Source: Blastocystis sp. Blastoise (taxonomy: Eukaryota; Sar; Bigyra; Opalinata; Blastocystidae). Taken from it: a DNA stretch of 64,000 nt. The notes below the pieces were generated by a model. The model saw nothing but the letters and a program-made list of their open reading frames with translations, made no database searches and had not been told where the DNA came from. A program made the position numbers and the translations under genes. Shown one piece after another: positions 40,599-58,304 of this stretch. Position 1 is the stretch's first letter; every line of letters starts with the position of its first letter. The stretch lies in assembly GCA_039096225.1 (NCBI GenBank), contig JBBPEB010000006.1, positions 483,501 to 547,500 of the forward strand, read 5' to 3'.

Positions 40599-41791
40599 AT
40601 GAGTTCTGATATGAATACAATGGAAAAAGCTAATTCTCCCTGGGAGGCGTTCAAGATCGTCATTACTGGAGTTATTCTTGGATCTATTTTTGGATTTCAT
40701 CTTTATGAAGTCTATGAATATATGTATGGAAATGAATTAATGCTTCCAATTACGTGGTGTCTCTTTGCTTGCTACTTATCGTCATTTCATTTGTTAGAAT
40801 TTTTCGTAACAGCCATATATCATCCTGAGACACTTTCTTTTGATTCTTATCTTGTGAACCACAGTATACCCTATTGTACCGCTATTCTATTAGCAATTTC
40901 AGAATTCTGGATTGAATATTATTTCTGGCCAAAGTAAGTATTCTTTTCTTTTTTGTTTAGTATTCTTTTATATTATATTTGTAATTAATTATTATTATTT
41001 GTTGTTTTTGATACTATATACTATGTCTCCTATAGTTTAAAGACCTTAGATACCTTTGCTACTATCGGTAATTGGATTACTTGTATCGGTGAAGCTATAC
41101 GTTTTATTGGTCAATGTACATTAGGTAATAATTTTACTCATATTATTCGTACAATAAAATTATCAGAACATCATCTCGTACAAAATGGAATCTATAAGTA
41201 TATATATATTTGAATTTTATTAGTGTTATTCTATATTATGATAGTATTTAATGTATATATTTTCGATTTTAAAAAATTAATTTATGATTATGATTATATT
41301 TAATGTATATATTTTCAATTTTAAAGAATTAATTTATGATTATGATTATATTTAATGTTATATTTTCGATTCTTAAGAATATTAATTTATGATTATATAT
41401 TATATTTAATGTTACATTTTCAATTCTTAAGAATATTAATTTATGATTATTATTATATAGATTTCTTCGTCATCCATCGTATACTGGTTGGTATTACTTT
41501 GTTGTAGGTTCACAAATATTATTAAAGAATTGTATTTGTATTCCACTCTATATTGTTGTTGCATGGTGGTTTTTCAAAGAAAGAATTCCGTATTTTTTGA
41601 TATAAATATATATAGAATATCATTATTATTAAGATTCTTTTATTCTTATAGAAAACATCATTATTATTGTCATTTTATATATATATTCAATTTCCTATAG
41701 GTATGAAGAATATTATTTAGAATCTTTCTTCCCTACTCAATATGCTGATTATAAGAAACATACTTATGTTCTTATTCCTGGAATTCATTAA
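40599..41791 (+). CDS. Protein-S-isoprenylcysteine O-methyltransferase (ICMT/Ste14 family)
   Basis: Methylates the C-terminal prenylcysteine of CaaX proteins in the ER membrane using S-adenosylmethionine. Four exons (40599-40933, 41036-41197, 41461-41589, 41701-41791) join to 238 aa. Several hydrophobic segments span the membrane. The family signatures are in the C-terminal half: NFTHIIRTIKLSEHHLVQNG, then YKFLRHPSYTGWYYF (RHPxYxGW motif), then ERIPYEEYYLESFF and YADYKKHT. Spacing matches Ste14/ICMT. Intron 2 contains four copies of a roughly 60-bp tandem repeat. No missing key residues seen. Confidence 0.93.
41220..41460. repeat. Tandem repeat within ICMT intron 2
   Basis: About four diverged copies of a unit containing TTAATTTATGATTAT, TATTTAATGT and ATTTTCGATTTTAAAGAA. 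Confidence 0.75.
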
Positions 41792-42409
41792 ATCATATTT
41801 ATACAATTCATTCGTAAAAATTATATCTCTATTTTTTTTTTCATAATGATATTTCATTTCTCTTTATGCGTATATGTTTATATACTTTCTTCGCTTTTCT
41901 ATTCATATTTCAGTTAACTATATTTATACTTTTATCCTTTTTTTTTGTATATATTATTTGTTTTCTTGAATATTCATTGTTACTTTTGTTTAGAAGATTG
42001 TTTCGTTTATCTAGTTCTCTGAATATCCTTCCAGCAGTATAACTTTTTTAAATCACTATTTAATATACATTGATAACAATTTTTATTAACATCCTATCTT
42101 TATGCTACGGCTAAACGATACACTATTACTGTCTATTTATGAATATATGTGTTGATTATAAGAAAAAAGAAAACTTTTTAAAAACAAGATTATTGTATAT
42201 GGACTGGCTCTAAAGAGGAGAATTTCCAGGAAATCTACAATTCTATGGACAATCAATTTATTTCCTATAATTCAAGGTATTTCTATGTGTTTCCAATTAT
42301 TTAACTAATTTATGCATTTTACATAGTGAAGAATTATATACAAAGAATATAAATAATACGTTATTAATCAATTTGAATTAGTCATTTGTTGTATATGTCG
42401 TATTAAAGA
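41792..42409. other. Intergenic region, ICMT to Pelota
   Basis: T-rich 3' flank of ICMT, then the Pelota promoter side. No open frame or motif that I can support. Confidence 0.6.
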
Positions 42410-44737
42410 ATGAAATTAGTGAATTCAAAAGTAATTGGAAGAGATTTATCTGGATCTGTAACATTGATTCCAGAAGAAAATGAAGATATTTGGGAATTGT
42501 ATTTATTTTTTTAATTTTTTTTCTACATCATAATTTTATTTGAATATGCTTCTCTGATTCATATATTTTGAATAGGTATAACATTATTGCCAAAGATGAT
42601 CGAATTAAAATGAAAACATTTCGAAAAGTTTCAAACACAAATTCTGCTGGTACTACTACTATTAATAAAGTTCCACTCAATTTAACTATCCAAGTATTTT
42701 TCAATTTTTTTTAATTTTTTTTTAAGTATTTAATATTGTAATATTGTAGATATATATTTATTTATATATAGGTAAAAAAAGTATCTTATGATATTGAATC
42801 TGGTTCTATGAGAATTGGAGGTATCAACGTTCAAGAAAACGAATATGTTTCTGTATATATTATAATTATTGCTTTTTTTTTATTGTAATTATTATTTTAT
42901 TTGTTATAATTAATTAATTTATTTATAATAATTATTATGATAAATTATTATTATTATATATAGTTAGGTGCCCATCATACGATTCAAATAGAGTTATTTA
43001 AGCCTGTAACAATAGAAAAAGAAGCTTGGTGTCAAATAGATTTAAATAGAATTAAAGATATAGTTAATATAGAAAAAACTGCAGAAATAGGATGTATATT
43101 AATGGAAGAAGGTCTAGCTACTCTATGTTTAATTAAAAATAAATTAACTTTTATTAAAGCAAAAATAGAAAAAACTATTCCACGTAAAGGAAGAGGAGGA
43201 AATACTCAAAATGAAAAGGTATATATATATATATAATAAATATTGTTTTATATATATATTATTTATATATATATATATATAGTAAATATAGTTTTTAAAT
43301 AAATAATATTTATATATTATTTATAAATATATATATAATAAATATTGTTTTATTTATATAATATTTATAAATAATTTATATATATATATATAGGCCTTAG
43401 AACAATTTTTTAAGACTATTTATCAAAATATGATTAAAATATTTAATTTCGATACAATTAAAGTATATATATATATATATATATATAAATTGAATTGTTT
43501 TATTTTTATTATTTTATAATTATTTATTATTGGATATTATTTATTCTATATATGAATAAATAGGTAGTTTTATTGGCATCTCCAGGATTTGTTCGTGAAA
43601 GTTATTTGAAATATATGAATGCACAAGCTATAAGAGAAGGAAATAGAGTATATATATATATATTATTTTATTCAGATATATATATATATTTTTTATTTTT
43701 TTTTGTTAGAAATTATATATATATATATTTTATTTTTTATTTTTTTATTTTTTTGTTAGAAATTATAAATATATATATATAGAAAATAACTCAGAATCCA
43801 TCAAAATTCTTATTAGTACATACTGATTCTGGACATATGTCCTGCTTACAAGTATATATATTAGTTCTCTAATTCTTATATATTATATTATTATATATTA
43901 TATTATTATATATTATATTATTATATATTATATTATTATATATTATATTATTATATATTATATTATTATATATTATATAGACTGTTTTATCTGATCCTGA
44001 TATTATGAATAAAATAATGGATTCTAAAAATACAGGAGAAGTATATATATATAAACATAACTATAATTAATATTAACATACATATAATTATAAACATAAA
44101 TATAATTAATATAAACATAAATAATAATATTATTATTATATATATACTCTAGTTAAAAGCTATTAATGATTTTTATGAAAGTTTATCAACCAATCCGGAT
44201 ACAGTAACGTACGGAGACCATCATGTGCAGAAAGCTATTGAATTAGGAGCAGTAAAAACATTTCTTATTTGCGATTCCGTTCTTCGAAAAACAAGTATTC
44301 AAGATAGACAACGATATGTATATATAGTGTATTATATTATATATTATATAATATTATATATATTATATTACATAAATATATATATAATATTATATATATT
44401 TTATTATATATATTTTATTATATATATTACATTATATATTATAAAAAATAATTCTTAAAAATAAAATATATAATAAATTATATATTAAAGAGTGAATTAA
44501 TGGAGACAGTTGAGAATATGGGTGGTTCTGTTTATATATTATCAGAAATGCACGTATCTGGACAACAACTTAAAAATGTATTTATATTCTCTTTTATTTT
44601 TTTCTATATATATATATTTTTAAATTCTAAATAATTATATTATTATTATATAGTTAACTGGTATTGCTGCAATTCTACGTTATCCTGTTCCTGAACTAGA
44701 TGAATTAGCAGATGAAGATGAAAGTGATGATGAATAA
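42410..44737 (+). CDS. Pelota/Dom34 ribosome rescue factor
   Basis: Partners with Hbs1 to dissociate stalled ribosomes in no-go and non-stop decay. The start MKLVNSKVIGRDLSGSVTLI is typical of the family. Eleven exons read in order to about 386 aa, the usual family length. The N-terminal Sm-like domain includes TIQVKKVSYD and AHHTIQIELFKPVT; the central eRF1-like domain includes VVLLASPGFVRESYLKYM and LLVHTDSGHMSCLQ; the C-terminal domain includes GDHHVQKAIELGAVKTFLI and LTGIAAILRYPVPELDE. The central domain lacks the GGQ motif of eRF1, which identifies it as Pelota. It ends with the usual acidic tail (DEDESDDE). Introns are 50-170 nt and mostly TA repeat. Confidence 0.95.
43886..43980. repeat. 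17-bp tandem repeat in a Pelota intron
   Basis: Six copies of TATATTATATTATTATA-type units fill the intron just upstream of the exon starting ACTGTTTTATCTGATCC. Confidence 0.85.
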
Positions 44738-45344
44738 ACATTTTTTTTTCTAAATTATATTTTACATTTTATTTTTTTTTGTTTTCCATTCGTCATATTC
44801 ATTATTTTCTATTTTTTTAAACTACTTGCTATAAATTCACTTTTTTCAATATTTATATATCATTCTAATTTCTTTATTATTCATTTTTTCATTTTTTTCC
44901 ATGTATTTCTCTTGTGCTGTTATAAATAAAAATATATTATAATCACTCTCTTTTAAATTATCTTAAATAACTACAAGAATCTGAATAAATAATAAAAATG
45001 CTATTTTCACTTCTTCTCCAAAAAACAAAATTGGGAAAAAGAATTAAATATAGTTTGAAACAATGCTTGATGAATCAATGTTCTTTCGTGAATCAATAAT
45101 ATGCTAAACTATCATTAGAATCAGCTTTAAAATGCTAAATTAGAAATAAAAGAAAAATTATATGATTTTTATGTAAATTAAAACCAATACAAATATATTC
45201 CCCGTTATTATTCTTTCCATACAACTTTTTATAAACATAAAGACTTTTATCTATCTACGTTATTGAGTTTAGCTAGTATTCATTCAATAGTTCTTTTACA
45301 ATTTATTAAGTCATTATATTTATTTTATATAGGCAATAATATTC
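44738..45344. other. Intergenic region, Pelota to the SMPD4-like gene
   Basis: No gene supported. A TATATAG at about 45327-45333, 12 bp before the SMPD4-like start, could be the acceptor of a 5' UTR intron. Confidence 0.5.
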
Positions 45345-48300
45345 ATGTTTAAATCTAGTCAGTTTGATATTTCGCAGTTATTAGACAATGATAACATCGA
45401 TTATTTCGCAGATTACGTCATGGAAGTCGTTCTAAATGAGTTCAAGTATTATATATTGTTTGCTTATTTAAAAATTATATTATATTATCTAGAAATGATA
45501 CCGTTTTCTATTCTATCTCGATTCGTAATGACTTCTATTACTCATTTGAGAATATTATGATGAAGATGTTTAGTTCTCCTTCTATTGGTTATCATAATGC
45601 ATCTTGGTTTGAAAAAACACTTCGTAAAAGCTTTTCATTTAAAGGAATTGAGTTGGGATCTATTAATAAATCGTAAGTATTATTCAATATATAACTATCT
45701 TATATATAGAACAAAGACTACTCCTTCAGAAGGTATTTCGAGTAATGTATCTTCAAATTCAACTATTTGTGATAGACTATTACAACTTCTTGCTGTATAT
45801 CCTACAAGAGATCATGAAAACAACTTATTTTTAATATTATTACGTTTTCCGTTTCCAATGGAATTACAAATGTCCTTAGAATTTTTCCCTGAATCTTCTC
45901 GAACAATCAATCCAGTGACTTTCGAATATTTACCTTTATTTCAAAACCATTTACTTAAACGAAACCAAGATAATGTTCATCAAACTATTAATGTTACTTT
46001 TTTTGAATATTTTATTATCACTTTTTTAACATATTTAATTAATACAAAACAATGTTTAAAGTATATATATATATTTTAATATTATATACGTTTTTTAATA
46101 TTATAAATGTTTTAAATTTTTTTATTTTTTTAATATTATAATTGTTTTTAATAAGATAAGTATTCTTAATATTTATATACTTATTTAATGATTGTTTGTA
46201 TATTTATTTAATATATACTTTATTATTGATAGTATTACATATATATATATATATAGTGAAGTGAAATCCTCTCATTTCTTTGGATTATCTCCATTTAAAT
46301 CTACAAGTTTATTAAATAAAAAGAAAGAGGATACTAAAACGAATGCTACTATTACTAATGATAATAATAATATAGATCTAGATTCTTCTCCTATTAATAA
46401 GAAATCTAAATCTATTACATATCCTGAAAAAATAGGAAAAGGAAATTTAGCAATACAATTATTTTTTCAATATATTCATTATTTAATAACATTAGATAGA
46501 AATTGTAAAAATCAAACACAATTCTCAAAATCATCATCATCTTCATCTTCTTATAATAATAATAATAATATGAATATAGGAATGAATTCTACGATTACTT
46601 CTTATCCTTATGGCTCTTTAACTACAAGTACTATGAATAGAAATGATATCAATAAATATAATAATAATAATACTATATATTCTGCTTCTGCACCTTCTAA
46701 TTATTTTAATATAAATTCGAATTATTCGACTTCTTTTTCTTCTATATCATCTTCATCTACTTCTACTATTACTTGTAAAGAATGTCAATTCTTCTTCGAT
46801 GCTATTACCGCCCTTTGGATGCCGCCTCTTCCGTCTCTTGGAAGATTCTGGAAAGATATATATAGTAATGTCGGATATCCTTATTTTAAAGTATATTAAA
46901 TTTTATTTTTTTTTTTTCATGATTTTTATTATTATATTTATTTTATTATATTTATTTTATTATATTTATTTTATTATATTTATTATTATATTACTTATTT
47001 TTTAAATTTTTATACTTTATTAATAAATCTACTAATTAATATTCTATATACTATATATATATAGACTTATAAAGTTCCTTCTATTAATATATTTCAATGT
47101 ATACGTTATATGGTATTGTATATACAACAAGATCCAGATATTAAGAATAATGGTTCTTCTCAATATTTAACTACTATTCAAAAACCATTATTTTATTTCT
47201 TAGCACGAAATCTTGCTTTTGCTCCTATTGAACAAGATACATTCTATAGAGTATATATATATATTAATTATATTTATTATTATATTTCTTATTATTTTAA
47301 TGTTTAATTTTCTTTATTTAAATTTAATCTATGAATAGCATACTTTATATATTCATAATATATTTTACTATATATATGAATAATATACTATATATAGACC
47401 GTAGAAATATGGTTATGTTATATGCAGCCATGGGCAAATAATGATTTATATAATAATAAATCTCCTTCAATTAAATATAGTGATGAATATAAAATATATG
47501 TTTGTAATAATTATTTATTTTATTCAAGTTTACTCTTAATTTTCTTAAAACGTTCTGTATATTTTGATTATACTAATGAAAATATAAGAAATTTATTTAT
47601 GGATGTATTATCTGTATATACAGAACAATTATGTTCTTTATTTGATTCTATTGAATTATTTTTAGAACAAAGAAGTCAAATAGGATATAATAATTTTGAT
47701 CCTATAACCACTACACTATTTGAAACTCAAATGAAATATGTTTATGATAATTATAGAGTATATTTATTATAATATATTATTAATATTGTTATATTATTAT
47801 TATTATTTAATATATATAGATATTATTATTATTATTATTATTATTATTTAATATATATATATATTATTAAATATATTTATATTATATAATATTATTATTA
47901 TTATTTAATATATATATAGATATTATCTGAACCATTAGAATACGTTAATTTCTTCATTTTAGAGTCACAAATGAGTAATTTAATAACAATGAATCAACAA
48001 TATTTAAAAAAGTATATATTTTTATATTCTATAAACTGTTATATCAATTATATATATTCTATATTATTTTATAAAATTTAAATTTATTATATACTATATT
48101 TTATTTATTATATTGTTCTATAATTTTATGAATTATATATATATATATAGAGACTTGGATACGATAATAACTCAAATTGCTATTATTCTTCGTATTAATA
48201 TTGAGGACTATAAACAATTCTTTGAAACACAAAATCAACAAAAGAAAGCATCCAAAATACATATCACCCCTGTATATATATAAATAATTCATATATAATA

Positions 48301-48871
48301 TATATAAATAATTCATATATAATATATATATAAATAATACTTATATAAACTTATATATATATAGCCTTCTAATGATACTATGATGTCTCGTTCTTATCAA
48401 AGTCCTTTAGAAATCATGTTATCCCCGTGGGAAATACCTTCATTAACTCGTTTTTTAATTAAATTAAGTTATATAATAAATAAGTTTATTCTTCATTTAC
48501 CTTATCCTCTCTTCTTTATATGTCATATTATAAATGTTATATTTCATATACTTTTAAATATTTTAATATTATTATTTAATGGAATACATTATTTACCTTT
48601 TCTATCAAGATTTGGAACAATAGACTTTTATACTTTAAATATATTTCATTATCGTGAATATTATAATGAAAATTATAAGATTTATATAGATGAAGAAGAA
48701 GATGATGATGATGATGATGATGATGAAGATGATGATAATAATAATCATAAACACTATATACCTATGTTTGTCAATCTTAGATATTTTGGTAGACTTGACT
48801 TTGTTTTGTGGTTTTCATGCTATCTATGTCTGCTAATAAGCGTATACACATTAGTTTCTACGTTTTTTTAA
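45345..48871 (+). CDS. SMPD4-family protein (neutral sphingomyelinase 3-like)
   Basis: A roughly 900-residue protein in about ten exons. Matches to the SMPD4 family: LLQLLAVYPTRDHENN, then FEYFIITFLTYLI (family NPFEYYxFFFAxSLI), and especially TVEIWLCYMQPWANN followed by LLLIFLKRSVYFD (family EMWLSYLQPW and FLxRALRxD). Two hydrophobic segments end the protein, one near 48480-48620 and a terminal anchor (WFSCYLCLLISVYTLVSTFF). Animal SMPD4 sits in the ER and nuclear envelope and has been described both as a sphingomyelinase and as a nuclear-pore-associated protein. Enzyme activity here is not shown by sequence. A Ser/Asn-rich insertion (46530-46770) and a poly-Asp/Asn loop (48690-48745) are low-complexity additions. 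Confidence 0.78.
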
Positions 48872-49226
48872 TCTTTATATAAATTTATTATTGTTTTTTT
48901 TTTTTTTCTTCATTTCAATTTATCGTTTTATTTGTTATAAGTATATAGTATATGTATTCACTTTTAATAATTTTAATTAATTTATCTTTTTTTTTTACAT
49001 ATTTTACTGTTTTACATTTTCTTTTGTTAAGGTGTCCATAGAAATAATTGTTTATTATTATTTAGTTTTGTTTAATCTTTTTTATTATCATTATATATAA
49101 TATATATAAGCTTGATTAAAAAGAAAGAATAAACAAGTTTGTTGTAAAATTAAAAAAATCGATACTATACTTTTTGATATATATATAGATACTATAACAA
49201 GCTTATTATATAATAAATAATCATGA
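48872..49226. other. Convergent 3' flanks
   Basis: Between the convergent ends of the SMPD4-like and leucine-rich repeat genes. T-runs (48893-48907, 48990-48997) could serve termination; no gene seen. Confidence 0.55.
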
Positions 49227-52586
<3,360 letters not shown>

Positions 52587-53364
52587 ATAAAGATATTTAT
52601 ATAGAAAATACTATTTTCAGCCATTTAAAGAGGAGTAAAAGATCTAGAGTAAAATAAATGCTAGTAGTTTAATAATTATTTAATATTGAATGAACACCAG
52701 TATATATAATAATTAATAATATATATTAAATACAGTGATATCTGTAAAATTAGTTGCAAAAACCAGCAAAATTATTTTTGTTGTTGTTGGTCATGAGAAA
52801 TCTTGGGAATCATATGAAATGAACTGTATTGTTTCTCTACTTCATTTCTAGAAAAATGTATTGGATGAGAAAAAAGAGAACTATCGTCGTCATTATTGTG
52901 CTCCATAAATTTTTCCAGAAAAACCGTATATAAAAACAAATCAATAAAAAGATATATTTTAATAGTTTAAGGTTAATAGATACATAGAAAAAAAGGTGAA
53001 CAAAAATAATCAACTTGAATAGAATATAACAAAGAATTGAAGAACAAAAATAAAATGAGGATGGAAAAATTTTGGTCAACTACGAATATATGTGTCTTAA
53101 ACATATATATATATATAGAAAGAATGGCATTGAATAATTTTACATGACAAAAAAATAATGATTTAAGAAAGAAAATGAAAAAAAAATAAAATGAAATAAA
53201 AAATTTAAAAAAATTTGTTATAATCAGAAATAGTTCTAATAATAATTAAAAAAAAGTATTTATGGAAAATTAAGTATTTATTTAGTAAGAAAAATATATA
53301 TAGAGAGAATATTGTGAATAGGAGTATAGAATAAATATGAATATAATAATAGATATATTGTATA
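52587..53364. other. Intergenic region, LRR gene to kinase gene
   Basis: Promoter side of the LRR gene and 3' flank of the kinase. The open frame at 52837-53079 (minus) is hydrophobic Phe/Ile/Leu sequence with no recognisable feature. Confidence 0.55.
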
Positions 53365-54892
53365 TTACATAAAAACGATTTCATCATCATATTCTTCAAC
53401 TGGTGTCGAAATACAAGCTTCTACCGCGGGACTAGCAAAATGATAAGGATCCATAGTAGTATTATTAGTATTATTATTCATATTATTATATAAATGATCT
53501 TGTTGAGGACTAGTAGAAGACGTTGTAGGAGGGTCAGAAATACTTTCTTCATGAGGCGACGGATAATATATAAATGATTTTACTGTATGAATAGGTTTTT
53601 CTTTATATGTATGAGTAGAAATTAATTTTCGATATATATCAAATGATATAGTATTTTGTTGATGAAAACATAATAATTGACTTTGAGATATTTGATTTAC
53701 ATCAATAAATATTGTAGATATACTTTTTTCATCAGGTAACACTGTCTATATAAAATGATATATTTATTATTATTATAATAAATTATTTTATATATAAATC
53801 TATAGTATATATATCTATATACTTTTAAATCTTGTTTTGATATATTTCCATCTTTATCTTGATCTAATGAAACAAATATACTATATAAATGTGCTTCTTT
53901 CATATATTCAGATCGACGAAGTGAACTACCAATACATACAGCTAAATAATATATATATATAGTTATTAAAAATATTGATATATATATATATATAAATATA
54001 TATATTTATTATTTATAATATGATTATATATATATACATTTAGTAATATCTCTTCCTAACTGTTCTTGAATAGAATTTAAAGCAGTCTCAATTCGTTCTA
54101 AAGGAATATTCTCATTCTATATATATATATATATATATAATATTAATATGTATACTTGTAAATAACACAAATTTTGAATTCCCTTGGCAGTCACCACTTT
54201 TTTACCTAATATAAACAATAATAAGTATAATAATATGTATATTAAAAAATATAATAACGAGTAAATAATAAATATAATAATAAATATAATAATAATAATA
54301 TACCATCAATAGTTTCAGAGATAATATCGAATGTATTACTCATTTTATCTATAGCAGCACCTGCTAATAATATACTCATTTGTTCTAATACTATTTGTTT
54401 TAATAAATTATATTTAGTAAATTTATCTAATCCATATAATACAGATTTCCACGGTAAACAGGACTCTTGTTTCATTGTAGTTAATACCCAAGAATGTTTT
54501 AATGCATCTTCTATATATATATAGATATATATATATATATAGACTTTATATACTTACATATAATAATAATAATAAATATGTTAATAATAAACATAATAAT
54601 AATATAATAATAAACATAATAATAATTAATATATATATATATATATATACCTGCACTAATACGGGTTGTTGGATTCATGTCTAAAAATCGTTTTAATAAA
54701 TGTTTACAACCTGATGATATATGAACCCATATATCTATATATATTATTATTATTATTATTATTATTAAACATTTATATATATATATATATATATACCAGA
54801 ATCCATATTAATTTGTCCTTTAGAAATGAATTCATAAGTCTCATTATCAGTTTTCCCTTTAAATGGAAAATCACCTATAGAATAATAATAAT

Positions 54893-54923
<31 letters not shown>

Positions 54924-55998
54924 CCTGATAACATAATATACATCATAATACCAACTGACCACATATCTGTTTTCTCAGTATAATAGCCACGTAATATATC
55001 AGGAGACATATAGGACACTGTACCTACCTTCTCTATATTATATATATAAACATTTCATTAATTTTATTTTATATAAAAGCATTTAAATTAAGAATTATAT
55101 AAATATATATATAAGAATATAATCACAGATTCATACCTGTAAGGGGTTCAGTCTATATATATATATAATTAAGAATATATAAATATATATATATACGACT
55201 GTAGTAGCCATTCCAAAATCAATTATTTTGACTACATTATGGTCTTTATCTCTTAACATACAGTTCTCTATATATATTATAATTAGAATAATAATAATTC
55301 TTTTTATTCTATTATAATTATAAATATTTCTGTTATTAACATAAATAATATAATAAAAAGTGAAATAATATACATATATACCTAATTTTAGATCTCTATG
55401 AGCTATATGTTTTTTATGTATATATTCTAAGGCTTGTAAAATTTGAATCAAATAATAACATGTTTGAGTCTCAGTAAATGGCTTATCTTGAGATTGTAAT
55501 AACTCAAATAATTCACCACCTTCACATTTCTCAATAACCTAATAGAAAAAAATAATTTGAAACTAGTATAATAAAAAAATACAAGGCATGTTTCTTTAGA
55601 TGTCGTAAAAAAATCATAATATTTGACAATATTCGGATGACAAAGTTGCTATAATAATTCTTTATCATAAATACATATATTCCACATACTTCCAAGTACT
55701 TTTTTTCATTATACAATGTTTTCGTTTCTTGACTGCACTTTTTGGATACACATTTCACTGCAATCTTTCGATCACTACTTATATCAATTCCAGATCTATT
55801 TTAAAAAATAAGTGAATAAGAATTCAAACATAAAATGACTATTAAATACCGAACAGTTCCAAATCTACCTTCACCAATACTTTTTTGATCCATTAAATAA
55901 GGTTCTGAGAAGATTCTAGGCAGATCTGCTGCAGCTCCTGACCGTGACTGTGCTGTTATTTGGCTTTTTTGATTTATTTTTGATTCAGACGTACCCAT
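53365..55998 (-). CDS. CDPK-like Ser/Thr kinase with N-myristoylation signal and EF-hand
   Basis: Calcium-dependent protein kinase type. MGTSESKIN at the N-terminus fits an N-myristoylation site (Gly2, Ser6), implying membrane attachment. The kinase domain runs through about nine exons: IGEGRFGTVR (glycine loop), KIAVKCVSKK (ATP-binding Lys), HPNIVKYYDFF, HRDLKLEN (catalytic loop), KIIDFGMATTV (DFG), then YMSPDILRGYYTEKTDMWSV, DFPFKGKTD and TRISAEDALKHSW. After the kinase an autoinhibitory-like linker (LLKQIVLEQMSILLAG) leads to an EF-hand region. One loop is canonical, DQDKDGNISKQDL; the following candidates (for example near FIDVNQISQSQ) are degenerate, against four in a typical CDPK. The C-terminal tail is Ser/Pro/Asn-rich, ending EEYDDEIVFM. 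All kinase catalytic residues are present. Confidence 0.87.
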
Positions 55999-57036
55999 TT
56001 GATATTATTTCTTTGAATTATGTATGAATAACACCAATAATGTTTTTAGAGAAGTGAAATACGAGAATATTAATTAAAATGAACTCGAAATAGATTATTT
56101 TGGAAATTCGTTCATCCACTAAAATAAACTTCTGAAGGATATTCACGGGAATTCCAACGACAATCACAATTTCTATTGGCGAACGATTCTCTGAGAATTA
56201 TTACCACTTTGTTTTACCTAAATTTAGAGGTCTTATATCAAATAATATGTTGGGATTAATACATTGATATAATGTTGATATTATTGCCGATAAAAAGATC
56301 TCCTTTTAGAAAAGAATCTTCTCATTTAGTAATTGAAATTGTTTATTTAAGGGCCTCATTTTAAATTCAATTAATTTCTTTTTATCCAAGAAAATGATAA
56401 TAATTCTTCATTATTTGCAAGCATTAAAAATATATTCAAGTAAATTATTTTTAACCATGACAGTTTATTATCATTATTTGAATGATATAAATTAGTTATC
56501 AAGTTTAAGGAATTAATTTATAAGCTTATTTTCGATTAAGACTTTATATGTTTATGAAATAGTCAATTTGTTTTTCTCATTTGAAAATATTAAATTATTA
56601 CATATAACTGTGTACATAAGCAATTCATTTATATGATTACCATAACAAAAAAGAGTCTTTAGTATTTTCTTTAATGATTTCACAAAAAAAAAGCATACTA
56701 TTTTGAGTTGTCTTCATATTATTATGTTTTAATAATTATTACTATTCAAGAATATGTTGGCATCGATTTTTTAACATTATATGAATGTTTTTACGATATT
56801 ATAAAGAGTTATGTACAATGAGAGTAGCGGCAACATATAATAAGCCAGTTATTATGATAAATTGAAACTATTTGGAAATATGTAAATAAACTGTTTATAA
56901 TAACAGAAATATAAAGTATCTATGAAACAATAAACCAACAGTAAACTAAAAAACGAATGAAAAATCAAATTAGTTACTTAAATAAAAGTATAAGAGATTA
57001 TCTATTTTATAAATAGGATATATATAAACTAATTAT
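55999..57036. other. Intergenic region, kinase to TLDc gene
   Basis: About 1 kb of moderate-complexity sequence with stops in all frames. No repeats or motifs seen beyond A/T runs. Confidence 0.55.
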
Positions 57037-58254
57037 TCAAATTCTTCCCCATACTTCATAATCTTCAACAATAAAGTAATTTGGATTATTTGGACTATCA
57101 GTATTTACAAATAAAGAGGATTTTTGAGGTGTATTCACAGATACAAAAGACATCGCTGTAGTCCATGCATTACTGTTAGTAATATGGCAATTATCATTAA
57201 TACGTATATCTGAACCACCACCAAATACAGGACCACAAGAAGAATTACAACCAATACCTCTAAGAATACCATTATGTCCATATTTAGTAGGAGGAATACC
57301 ATGTTCATTACTTAATGTAAATAAAAACTCATTACAAGATTTTTCATCATGCCATTCATCAGAAGATATCCAACTTTGATCAGTATATCCTCCAAAAATA
57401 TTAATATGATTATAATTTCCTTTATGTTTAATTAGAGTCACCGTTTCTCCTTTATTGTTACAATAATTATGGAATTCACTCGCTTTATAGTCATGTTCAC
57501 TTGCTCTAAATAATAATTTCCATTTCTTTTCTTTACCAAGCCAATTCACTAAGGGAGTTTCAAAACATTTCTTCTCAATTATAGTTGAATTCATAAATAC
57601 ATTTAGTTTTCCTATCATTGCTTCTCTCACAGCTTCTCTTCCTTCTTCACCAAATAATTCAACCATTTCTTTCTCTAATAATTCTTTATTAATATCATCA
57701 ATTTTATCTTCTTCTATATCTATATATCTATCATTTACATATTGAGTAATATATTCAATATATTTGTATTCCTTATTCATATATAAACTTTCATCAATAG
57801 GATTATAATCAATAAATCCATTATCATAGTTCATAACATAATTATTCCATAAGTCGTTCTTTATTAAAAACTCTTTAATAATATCATTCTTGTTTCCATT
57901 TATAATTAAAGAAACTTCATCTCGTTTCTTATATTTCTTCATATTTCGATCTCTTCTTTCTCTACACGCAATCAAATCTATAGGAATCACTAAACCACAA
58001 AATTCAAATAAATTCAATAGTTCTAATTGTTCCTCATAAGAAAAAGTATCAAAATCTACTTTCTTTCCATTCAAATAATCTAATAAATAGTAAATAAAAG
58101 CATCATTACCTCTATAATCAAGAAATACAGATCCATCATTTGTTCTTTTTTCTTCATTACGTTGTTCTTCAATAAAAGAACCTTTTAGGCTATCTAAAAC
58201 AGATTTCGATATTTGAAAAATAGGACCATTACTTGTAAATCGTATCAAATCCAT

Positions 58255-58304
<50 letters not shown>

